From positions 1-9,847 of the forward strand of contig JAFDYP010000069.1 in the NCBI GenBank assembly GCA_018267355.1: 9,847 bases of DNA. The letters run 5' to 3'. A program made the translations under genes and the position numbers. The stretch is from Bacteroidota bacterium (GTDB lineage Bacteria > Bacteroidota > Bacteroidia > Chitinophagales > LD1). Below the pieces are notes generated by a model. That model did no database searches and was not told where the DNA came from. It saw only the letters and a list, made by a program, of their open reading frames with translations. Positions 1-5,318 of this stretch are shown here, in pieces. The stretch's first letter is position 1. Every line of letters begins with the position of its first letter.

Positions 1-35
1 CAGGTACATTGCGTGCACTTTTAACATAGCCGCTA

Positions 36-2234
36 TCAATCTTCCTTCTTCACACCCTTCTTTTTGATAAACTCGGCCAGCTTGATCTTGAAGCCTACAT
101 TCAGTACGCGACCCTCCAGTGGAGCGTAGACCTCATTGAAGCGCGGTGTGTGGAACGTAGGATCGGCAAAGACCACCGGACCGAAAGAGGTCTGGCGGAT
201 ATTGAGGATGTTCTCGAAATTGGCAAAGACATTGAACCATCGGAAAATGACCTGCACGTTCATGCCCATCTCCCAGATGGGGTGCGTGGCTGTACCATCG
301 CTCAGGTACTGGGAGCTGTAGTAGTAGGCGTCCAGGCCGATCATAAAGCGGTTTCGCCAGGTGTAGCTAGCCAGTATGGAGACGATATGCTTGGAGGTGA
401 GTGGCGAGATACTATGCACATCATTGATCTTTTGATTCTGGTCCTGCAGTGTGTAGGTGAAAAAGAGGTCTGCGCCGCGATAGCCCAGCTTGAAGGAGGT
501 CTCCATACCTGCGGCCTGTATGTAGCCATTGCCATTGTGGTAGGACAGGTGCACATTAGTGGTATCCACTACCAGCGGATGCAGGATGCGGGTGAAGAAG
601 AACAACTCGTTGAACTCAAAGCGCCAGCCGTTTTTCAGCGCAGGTTTGACCGCCAGGTCAAAGGTACCACCCGCAGATATCTCTGCCCGTACGGAGTCTC
701 CTATAGGCAGTACATGGCGATAGTTGGCCTCCTCTGCCTCATCCTGAAAGACGGTAGGCAGTTTGTACCCCATCCCAAAATTGAAGCGCGTGCGGAATAT
801 CTCATTCCACTGCTGCTTCCAGGCAAAGTGTGGCAGCACCAGCGGGCCGCGCTTCTGATTGTAGTCCAGGCGCAGGCCGCCCTCCAGCGTAGTAGTCTTA
901 GTGACTTTAAACTCCTCCTGTACAAAAAGCCCCCCTGTGAGATAATAGTAGTCACGGCGCACGGTAGCGGTATCGTTTTCATGAAAGCCATCTGTCTTGA
1001 AATCCATACCCACCACGATGTCATGCTTGCCTATATGCCGGTGGTAGTGGGCCTCACTGACGGTAGAAAACTGATGACCGCCAAAACCATAATCAAAAAT
1101 GGTAAGCTGGCGATTGAAGTAGGCAGTACTGTTGCGCACCACTATATTCCCCTTATCCCCGAGGCTATATTCAAACCTGAAGTTGGTGCCGTAGCGGTAG
1201 GACCTATTGCTCTCCAGATAGTCGTAGATGCTATCCCGCTGGCCTGCTATGGCCTGCATGGCGCCTCCCCTCCTTTGCTCCCAGGCATAGTTAAATCCTA
1301 CCTGTAGCTTAGCCTTCTGGCTGGGATAGAAATACAGCTGTGGCGAGATAGACCAGCGGCGCAGCTGCGGCACATCTGAGAAGTGATCACGGTCCCAGTC
1401 AAAGGCCCGCTGATCGCGAAACTGAGTGATGAGGCTATAGGCAAACCACTTGATCTTCTGGCTGGCGTAGGCTGCAGCGTCCTGAGACTTTGTATTCTCT
1501 ACATTGTAGAGCACATTAAACTCAGGATTCTCTGACGGCTCTTTGGAGATCAGGTTGATGACGCCCGCTATGGCATCGCCGCCGTAGAGTGTAGAGGCGG
1601 GCCCCTTGATGATCTCTATCTGGCGCAGGTCCATAGGAGGTATCTGCGCGATACTGAGATTCTGTGACAGGCCGCCGAAAAGCGGAAAACCATCCTTGAG
1701 TATCTGCACATATTTGCCTCTGAGTCCCTGCAGACGGATATTGAAAGTACCAGAGCTGGCAGATGTGCGCTGTATCTGCACACCGGGCTGCTCCTTTACC
1801 GCGTGAGAAATGTCGGATGGCTTGTCTGTAGAGCGCTCCTCCACCTCGTCCTGCCCTATCACCTCTACGCGGGTAGGCAGATCATCTACCTTTTCCTTGG
1901 TGCGGGTCGAGACTACGACCACCTCCTCCATTTCCTCCTGAGAGGCAGAGAGGCCTACGGTAGCTGTATCACCGCTTTTCTGCGGGGCGGTGACGGTTAG
2001 CTTCTTTTTGAAATAGCCCACCATAGAGACATGCACCTCATGCGGGCCTGCTTTGACCGCCGGAAACTGGATGAGCCCGCTGGAGTCGGTCATGCCAGTG
2101 AGGCTATCTACAGTGACCGCTGCGCCCTCCAGCACCTCGTGGGTCTCCACATCACGCACGCGCACCGTGAGCGGCGACTGGGCATAGCCCGCCATGCTAC
2201 TGAGGCACATCAGCGTGAGGAGGATATATCTCAT
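36..2234 (-). CDS. TonB-dependent outer-membrane receptor
   Basis: This 732-residue protein is an outer-membrane active transporter that would take up a scarce ligand using TonB energy. From the N-terminus it shows a Sec signal peptide (about residues 1-19, ending MAGYAQ), a carboxypeptidase-regulatory-like domain (about 21-96, with EVLEGAAV and the typical VGYFKKKL end), a TonB-box-like stretch EVVVVST (104-110), a plug domain (about 113-231, with IRLQGLRG, ILKDG, IEIIKGPASTLYGGDAIAGVINL) and a barrel to the C-terminus. The frame is open upstream to 2321, but I chose the ATG at 2234 because it puts the signal peptide at the very N-terminus. The last barrel strand is followed by a lysine-rich tail (IKKKGVKKED). 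It is the last gene of a three-gene minus-strand cluster behind a PepSY-like protein. The plug resembles siderophore/cobalamin/haem-type receptors rather than long SusC proteins, and no SusD gene lies beside it. Ligand unknown; metal or metal complex is an inference. Confidence 0.93.
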   Translation of the reverse strand: MRYILLTLMCLSSMAGYAQSPLTVRVRDVETHEVLEGAAVTVDSLTGMTDSSGLIQFPAVKAGPHEVHVSMVGYFKKKLTVTAPQKSGDTATVGLSASQEEMEEVVVVSTRTKEKVDDLPTRVEVIGQDEVEERSTDKPSDISHAVKEQPGVQIQRTSASSGTFNIRLQGLRGKYVQILKDGFPLFGGLSQNLSIAQIPPMDLRQIEIIKGPASTLYGGDAIAGVINLISKEPSENPEFNVLYNVENTKSQDAAAYASQKIKWFAYSLITQFRDQRAFDWDRDHFSDVPQLRRWSISPQLYFYPSQKAKLQVGFNYAWEQRRGGAMQAIAGQRDSIYDYLESNRSYRYGTNFRFEYSLGDKGNIVVRNSTAYFNRQLTIFDYGFGGHQFSTVSEAHYHRHIGKHDIVVGMDFKTDGFHENDTATVRRDYYYLTGGLFVQEEFKVTKTTTLEGGLRLDYNQKRGPLVLPHFAWKQQWNEIFRTRFNFGMGYKLPTVFQDEAEEANYRHVLPIGDSVRAEISAGGTFDLAVKPALKNGWRFEFNELFFFTRILHPLVVDTTNVHLSYHNGNGYIQAAGMETSFKLGYRGADLFFTYTLQDQNQKINDVHSISPLTSKHIVSILASYTWRNRFMIGLDAYYYSSQYLSDGTATHPIWEMGMNVQVIFRWFNVFANFENILNIRQTSFGPVVFADPTFHTPRFNEVYAPLEGRVLNVGFKIKLAEFIKKKGVKKED

Positions 2235-2372
2235 AGAGCGCACTTGCTCTAAATTGCAATACATATTCTTGACTTTAAAATGGTAAAAAGAAAAAGAATG
2301 CACAGGCACGGGGCCCTGCATCCTAAATGGGTCAGGAGCGCTGCCACCCCCAACCAGTATATAAGCGTCTGA
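2235..2372 (-). other. Spacer between PepSY-like gene and receptor gene
   Basis: This 138-base gap lies between two minus-strand genes. In the direction of transcription it holds a GC-rich stretch (2301-2320) that can form only a weak 4-bp stem (CAGG/CCTG, 2315-2318 with 2303-2306), followed at once by a T-rich tract (complement of 2285-2298). This could be a poor intrinsic terminator or a partial read-through point. Just before the receptor start codon lies a 5-bp inverted repeat, AGAGC (2235-2239) with GCTCT (2246-2250). I see no convincing TAnnTTTG box for a separate receptor promoter, so read-through from upstream is the simplest reading. Confidence 0.3.
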
Positions 2373-2813
2373 TCAGTCGCCCTGATGGGTACTGACCACC
2401 CGGCCATCAGCCGAGAGGCGCAGCTCTGTCACCTTGCCTGCCTTTGACAGCTCTGCCTCGTAGAGTTTGCCCTCAGGGGTCTCTACTACCTCTGCTTCCT
2501 TTAGCTTATAGTCATTGTATTGCTTCTGAATGGTCTGCTGTACAGCCGCGGGTAGATCTGAGACCTTGATCTCCGTCTCGGTCTCCAGCCATTTGCCGGC
2601 CTGGTCATACTTAGCAGACATTTCTGCCTTGCCGTTGTGAAACTCACATTCGTATTCCGTGGCATTTTCTTTCTCCCATTTCTGCCTTGCAGCATTTGGA
2701 AACCTGGCATGGAATGCGTCCGCCACTACCTGTGGCACTGATACTGCAGCCTGTGCTGCCACCCGGACTGTGCAGCATATAGCCACAGCCCAGATCATTA
2801 TGATCTTTGTCAT
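2373..2813 (-). CDS. PepSY-like periplasmic protein
   Basis: This 146-residue exported protein has an N-terminal signal peptide (about residues 1-21, hydrophobic MIWAVAICCTV then RVAAQA). The mature part carries two PepSY-like units of the kind found in the Bacteroidota 'PepSY-like / DUF2874' family: one around VVADAFHARFPNAARQKWEKEN with following strands (YECEFHNGKAEMSAKYDQAGKW), and one around LPAAVQQTIQKQYNDYKLKEAEVVETPEGKLYEAEL, ending in LRLSADGRVV. Family members are small periplasmic proteins without a proven enzyme activity; binding or inhibitory roles have been suggested. The ATG at 2813 gives the signal peptide directly. It sits between the small acidic protein gene (78-base gap) and the TonB receptor gene (138-base gap), all on the same strand, so a role alongside the receptor is plausible but inferred. 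Confidence 0.85.
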   Translation of the reverse strand: MTKIIMIWAVAICCTVRVAAQAAVSVPQVVADAFHARFPNAARQKWEKENATEYECEFHNGKAEMSAKYDQAGKWLETETEIKVSDLPAAVQQTIQKQYNDYKLKEAEVVETPEGKLYEAELSKAGKVTELRLSADGRVVSTHQGD

Positions 2814-2844
2814 TATTATTTGATTTGAATGAAATAAACTATGC

Positions 2845-2870
2845 TGCGCACCTGTACTGACAGATGCGCA
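2845..2870 (-). other. Intercistronic hairpin
   Basis: A near-perfect inverted repeat lies in the 78-base gap between the small acidic protein gene and the PepSY-like gene. The outer arms are both TGCGCA (2845-2850 and 2865-2870). After one C/A mismatch the inner arms CTGT (2852-2855) and ACAG (2860-2863) pair around the 4-base loop ACTG. No solid T-run follows on the minus strand, so it is not a classical terminator. An RNA-stability or partial-attenuation element, or a protein-binding palindrome, is possible. Confidence 0.4.
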
Positions 2871-2891
2871 CGGTACTTTGGTTTATGACAC

Positions 2892-3293
2892 TCAGGCGAT
2901 GGGTGGGCGGAAGATAGAGGCGATGTAAGAAGAGATGTACACCTGCTCTGCAGCGGGTGCGAAAACACGAGGTGCAGGCATGACAGGCTTGTCGAGCCTG
3001 GCCACAAAGCGCTGTACCGTGTAGCTGACCTGCAGCTGGGAGTGGTAGGCCACCGGCACGTGAGGCTTGTCATCTTCCTCAGCGTCATCATGATCGGCAC
3101 CCTCCAGCAGCTGGCCTATAGCTGAGACATGCTCTGTGAGAAACTCAAAAACATTCAGGTCGGGGTCCTCTGTATCGCGGCAGTGGCGGTACATGTCAGG
3201 CAGCTCTTTCATACAGGAGAAATCTCCCATGGGAAAGAGGACCACCCCGGCAAGGTAGAACGCAAATAAGAATATGGTCGCTGGTTTTCTCAC
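2892..3293 (-). CDS. Small membrane-anchored or exported acidic protein, function unknown
   Basis: I read this as a 133-residue protein starting at the GTG at 3293. That start gives a classical export signal or membrane anchor: RK at positions 2-3, then a hydrophobic run (about 7-22, FLFAFYLAGVVLF). The frame is open to a TTG at 3320, but that start would bury the basic N-terminus; no ATG lies upstream of the hydrophobic run. The mature part has two cysteines (27, 38), an acidic/His cluster (GADHDDAEEDDKPHVP, about 65-80) and a conserved-looking C-terminal end, YIASIFRPPIA. From memory, similar small proteins with an IFxPP end occur in Bacteroidota close to envelope genes, but I could not search. 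The acidic/His cluster suggests metal binding, which is inference. It is first in a minus-strand cluster with the PepSY-like and TonB receptor genes, 78 bases ahead of the former. Confidence 0.72.
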   Translation of the reverse strand: MRKPATIFLFAFYLAGVVLFPMGDFSCMKELPDMYRHCRDTEDPDLNVFEFLTEHVSAIGQLLEGADHDDAEEDDKPHVPVAYHSQLQVSYTVQRFVARLDKPVMPAPRVFAPAAEQVYISSYIASIFRPPIA

Positions 3294-3322
3294 CTGTATT
3301 ACGAAGGAAACGAATATCAAGA

Positions 3323-3330
3323 CAAAAGTA
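3323..3330 (-). promoter_or_regulatory. Candidate -7 box for the minus-strand cluster
   Basis: On the minus strand these eight bases read TACTTTTG, an exact match to the Bacteroidota -7 box TAnnTTTG. The box ends 29 bases before the GTG at 3293, which would give a leader of about 24 bases. I find no matching TTTG at the usual -33 distance, so the promoter would be weak, assisted by an activator, or a chance match. Confidence 0.38.
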
Positions 3331-3354
3331 ACAGCTTTTAAGGTTAGATAACTT

Positions 3355-3389
3355 TTTGACTCGGTTTACGCAATTTTGAGCTAATTTTG
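3355..3389 (+). promoter_or_regulatory. Candidate promoter of ccmE
   Basis: A TTTG (3355-3358) precedes an exact TAnnTTTG match, TAATTTTG (3382-3389), with a 23-base spacer; 19-20 is more usual. A second AATTTTG copy lies 11 bases upstream (3372-3378). Transcription would start near 3395, giving a leader of about 30 bases before the ATG at 3425. This promoter and the candidate for the minus-strand cluster lie back to back in a 131-base divergent region. Confidence 0.5.
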
Positions 3390-3402
3390 CGCCTGCAAAA
3401 AA

Positions 3403-3418
3403 GGCGCTAAACGGCGCC
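3403..3418 (+). promoter_or_regulatory. Short hairpin in the ccmE leader
   Basis: GGCGC (3403-3407) can pair with GCGCC (3414-3418) around a 6-base loop, ending 6 bases before the ccmE ATG. The same GGCGC can instead pair with a GCGCC at 3389-3393, which overlaps the end of the promoter box and may not be transcribed. It may affect ribosome access; chance cannot be excluded with a 5-bp stem. Confidence 0.25.
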
Positions 3419-3424
3419 ATCAGT

Positions 3425-3826
3425 ATGAAAAAGACTCACATCGTTTTATTGGTGCTCATGGCGGTAGCAGTGGGCGTCATCATAGCCATGTCGGCAGATT
3501 TTACGACGTATGCAGACTTCACACAGGCGCTGGCCAAGCCGGACAAAGTGGTGAAAGTGGTAGGCTACCTGGCCAAGGACAAAGAGATCATCTACGATCC
3601 GCAGAAAGACGCCAACTACTTTGCCTTTACCATGACGGACAAAGCCGGCAATGCGCAGCAGGTCTGGTACAAGGGCTCCAAGCCACAAGACTTTGAAAGG
3701 TCGGAGCAGGTGGTGATCACCGGCCACATGGAGGGCCAGATGTTTCACGCGTCTGAGATCCTGCTAAAGTGCCCATCTAAGTACGTGAACGACCAGATCG
3801 TGCTGAAGGAGAAACCGAGCGCTTAG
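3425..3826 (+). CDS. ccmE: Cytochrome c maturation haem chaperone CcmE (CxxxY type)
   Basis: This 133-residue protein matches CcmE, which receives haem outside the cytoplasmic membrane and carries it to apocytochrome c. It has one N-terminal membrane anchor (about residues 6-22, VLLVLMAVAVGVIIAM) and an OB-fold periplasmic domain (about 38-125) with family-like strands: VVKVVGYLAKDKEI, YFAFTMTD, VWYKGSKPQDF, VVITGHMEG, FHASEILLKCPSKY. The usual haem-attaching HxxxY motif is replaced by CPSKY (Cys116, Tyr120), the variant known from some deltaproteobacterial and archaeal CcmE proteins, so the covalent haem link would be through cysteine. The ATG at 3425 gives the anchor directly. No other ccm gene is present. 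The gene is flanked by a divergent gene upstream and a convergent gene whose stop codon overlaps its own, so it should be transcribed alone. Length is typical or slightly short for the family. Confidence 0.9.
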   Translation: MKKTHIVLLVLMAVAVGVIIAMSADFTTYADFTQALAKPDKVVKVVGYLAKDKEIIYDPQKDANYFAFTMTDKAGNAQQVWYKGSKPQDFERSEQVVITGHMEGQMFHASEILLKCPSKYVNDQIVLKEKPSA

Positions 3827-4896
3827 TCCTTAGAAAATTTCAACTCACTCAGTTTTACCGTCTGCACGATGCGTTCTTTGGCAGCAAAGTCAAAGCCGCG
3901 GATGAGCAGCTCAGGGTCTGATTTGCGCCAATCTATGTCTATCATGCCAAAGTTGCGCGTATTGATAGCCGGGCCTATGCGGTAGGGATTGTGTGACGCC
4001 CTTAGCTCTACCTGGGTGAGGCCGCTGGCGGTCATATCATAGATGGGATACAGCCCCGGCAGGCGGCGCACCGATAGCTCTGCATAGTGCACGTCGCCAC
4101 TGATGAATACTACCCCCTCAGCACGTGTCTGCCGTATCAGCTCCATCATGCGCTCCTGCTCATGCGGAAAGTTTGACCAGGTCTCCCAGCCATTGTGATC
4201 CGTGCAGAACTGCGTACTACTCCCTATGATGCGGATACGTGCAGGCCGCTGCAATTCCTTTCTCAGCCAGGCCCACTGCTCAGCGCCCAGCATCACAGCA
4301 TTGGTGTCGCTATTGGCCTGGTAGTGGTAGTCCCGGCCAATGAGCGGAGAGCGGAAGGTGCGCAGGTCCAGCAGTATCACCTGTACGCGATGGGCAGAGT
4401 CGCCATAGTAATATGAGGCATAGATGCCGTCATGCCGGTATCTGTCAGAGTTCTTTGGCTCATTCCAAAACTCAAGGAACATATCTTTGGATTCCTTCTT
4501 CATAGGGTATTCTGCACCGGCATCGTCCTGCCCATAGTCGTGATCATCCCAGGTAGCGATGATGTGTGTGGCCTGCACCAGGCTGCGAAATTCATCTTTG
4601 CAGCTCAGTACGCCGTATTTCTCGCGCATCACTTTCATATCACGGGTATCAGCGTAGATATTGTCACCGAGGTAGACCATGAGGTCCGGCTTCAGCCGGG
4701 CTATATCTGCCAGTATGTACTCCTGCTTCTTCTGGTGCGCACAGGAGCCAAAGGCGATGCGCTGCAGGGTCTGTATCGTATCTGTGCGGAATGGCCGCTC
4801 ACACCAGAGCACCTGCGCGGTAGAGAAACCCGAAAAGAAATACCCCGCACCTGCCAGGCAGATGATAGAGAGCAAACGGAGGCTGCGATAGTACAT
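3823..4896 (-). CDS. PhoD-like metallophosphoesterase (alkaline phosphatase D family)
   Basis: This 357-residue exported enzyme belongs to the PhoD-like metallophosphatases, which hydrolyse phosphate mono- or diesters with a metal centre. It has a Sec-type N-terminus (hydrophobic 7-22, no twin-arginine motif, cleavage possibly after FSTAQ). The catalytic blocks are all present in order: FGSC (49-52), YLGDNIYAD (75-83), TWDDHDYG (115-122), GSSTQF (225-230), SGDVHYAEL (266-274) and TASGLT (289-294). The metal-binding Cys, Asp, Asn and His residues of these blocks are intact, so it should be active. The protein lacks the N-terminal Ig-like domain of Bacillus PhoD and is more compact. Its exact substrate (phosphodiester, phospholipid, nucleotide) cannot be told. 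The ATG at 4896 lies only 4 bases after a -7 box match. Its stop codon TAA (3823-3825, complement) overlaps the ccmE stop on the other strand. Confidence 0.92.
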   Translation of the reverse strand: MYYRSLRLLSIICLAGAGYFFSGFSTAQVLWCERPFRTDTIQTLQRIAFGSCAHQKKQEYILADIARLKPDLMVYLGDNIYADTRDMKVMREKYGVLSCKDEFRSLVQATHIIATWDDHDYGQDDAGAEYPMKKESKDMFLEFWNEPKNSDRYRHDGIYASYYYGDSAHRVQVILLDLRTFRSPLIGRDYHYQANSDTNAVMLGAEQWAWLRKELQRPARIRIIGSSTQFCTDHNGWETWSNFPHEQERMMELIRQTRAEGVVFISGDVHYAELSVRRLPGLYPIYDMTASGLTQVELRASHNPYRIGPAINTRNFGMIDIDWRKSDPELLIRGFDFAAKERIVQTVKLSELKFSKD

Positions 4897-4900
4897 AGGA

Positions 4901-4908
4901 CAAATATA
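4901..4908 (-). promoter_or_regulatory. Candidate -7 box of the PhoD-like gene
   Basis: On the minus strand these bases read TATATTTG, an exact match to TAnnTTTG. Only 4 bases (TCCT) separate it from the ATG at 4896, so if used, the transcript would begin at or next to the start codon and be leaderless. No TTTG is seen at the -33 distance. Confidence 0.4.
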
Positions 4909-4984
4909 GAATAATGCCGTAATGACACGGAGGCAGATCTAAATGTTAAATCAGCGACTATAGAGCTATGCTGGCGGGTATTCT

Positions 4985-5015
4985 ATTGTGGATCCGGAGG
5001 CCTTTCCTATTTTCG
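4985..5015 (+). promoter_or_regulatory. Candidate promoter of the protease operon
   Basis: ATTG (4985-4988, 3 of 4 to TTTG) and TATTTTCG (5008-5015, 7 of 8 to TAnnTTTG) are separated by exactly 19 bases, the preferred Bacteroidota spacing. Transcription would start near 5021, giving a leader of about 13 bases before the ATG at 5034. Confidence 0.42.
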
Positions 5016-5174
5016 GCCCATCAACTTTACGCTATGAAAATAATACGCACATTTTGCGTCCTGCTGCTGCTGAGCTATAGCCACATGGTATGGGCGCAGT
5101 TTGATAAGGACTACCAGCCGCTGCAGTGTAGCGGGGTGCTGCCGGCTGACTTTGTGACTGCCACCTCAAAGAAA

Positions 5175-5177
5175 TAA
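5175..5177 (+). other. In-frame TAA in the protease gene
   Basis: The codons read ...TCA AAG AAA TAA AGC AGC CAG AAA..., in frame with both the signal peptide (ATG 5034) and the HEITH motif. The nearest in-frame conventional start after it is the GTG at 5319. Confidence 0.95.
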
Positions 5178-5318
5178 AGCAGCCAGAAAAAGAGCCTGGG
5201 CAAAGAGCTCAATCACCGAAAAAAAATCAAGGACCGCTTCCTGCAGGAGAGCAATGTAGAGACAGATAATATCCTGCTCGGTGGCCGCGTACTGGTAAAT
5301 GATCCGCTGACCAAATAT

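Noticed and set aside
150..1307. Long plus-strand open frame (385 codons) opposite the TonB receptor
   Set aside because: It lies entirely antisense to a clear receptor gene, has no recognisable domain or signal peptide, and its length is explained by the codon bias of the gene on the other strand.
2235..2321. Longer receptor reading frame starting at 2321 (29 extra residues)
   Set aside because: The extension would bury the signal peptide that begins at the ATG at 2234, and it covers the spacer with its T-rich tract.
2816..3100. Minus-strand frame of 94 codons overlapping the small acidic protein gene
   Set aside because: It is a shifted frame inside the better-supported gene and runs through the intercistronic hairpin.
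3196..3420. Minus-strand frame of 74 codons across the divergent region
   Set aside because: It spans both candidate promoters, overlaps the small acidic protein gene out of frame, and has no protein-like features.
4701..4928. Minus-strand frame whose start resembles a signal peptide (75 codons)
   Set aside because: It is a shifted frame over the 5' end of the PhoD-like gene, begins with GTG and becomes arginine-rich and unlike a protein; the hydrophobic start reflects the real signal peptide in the neighbouring frame.
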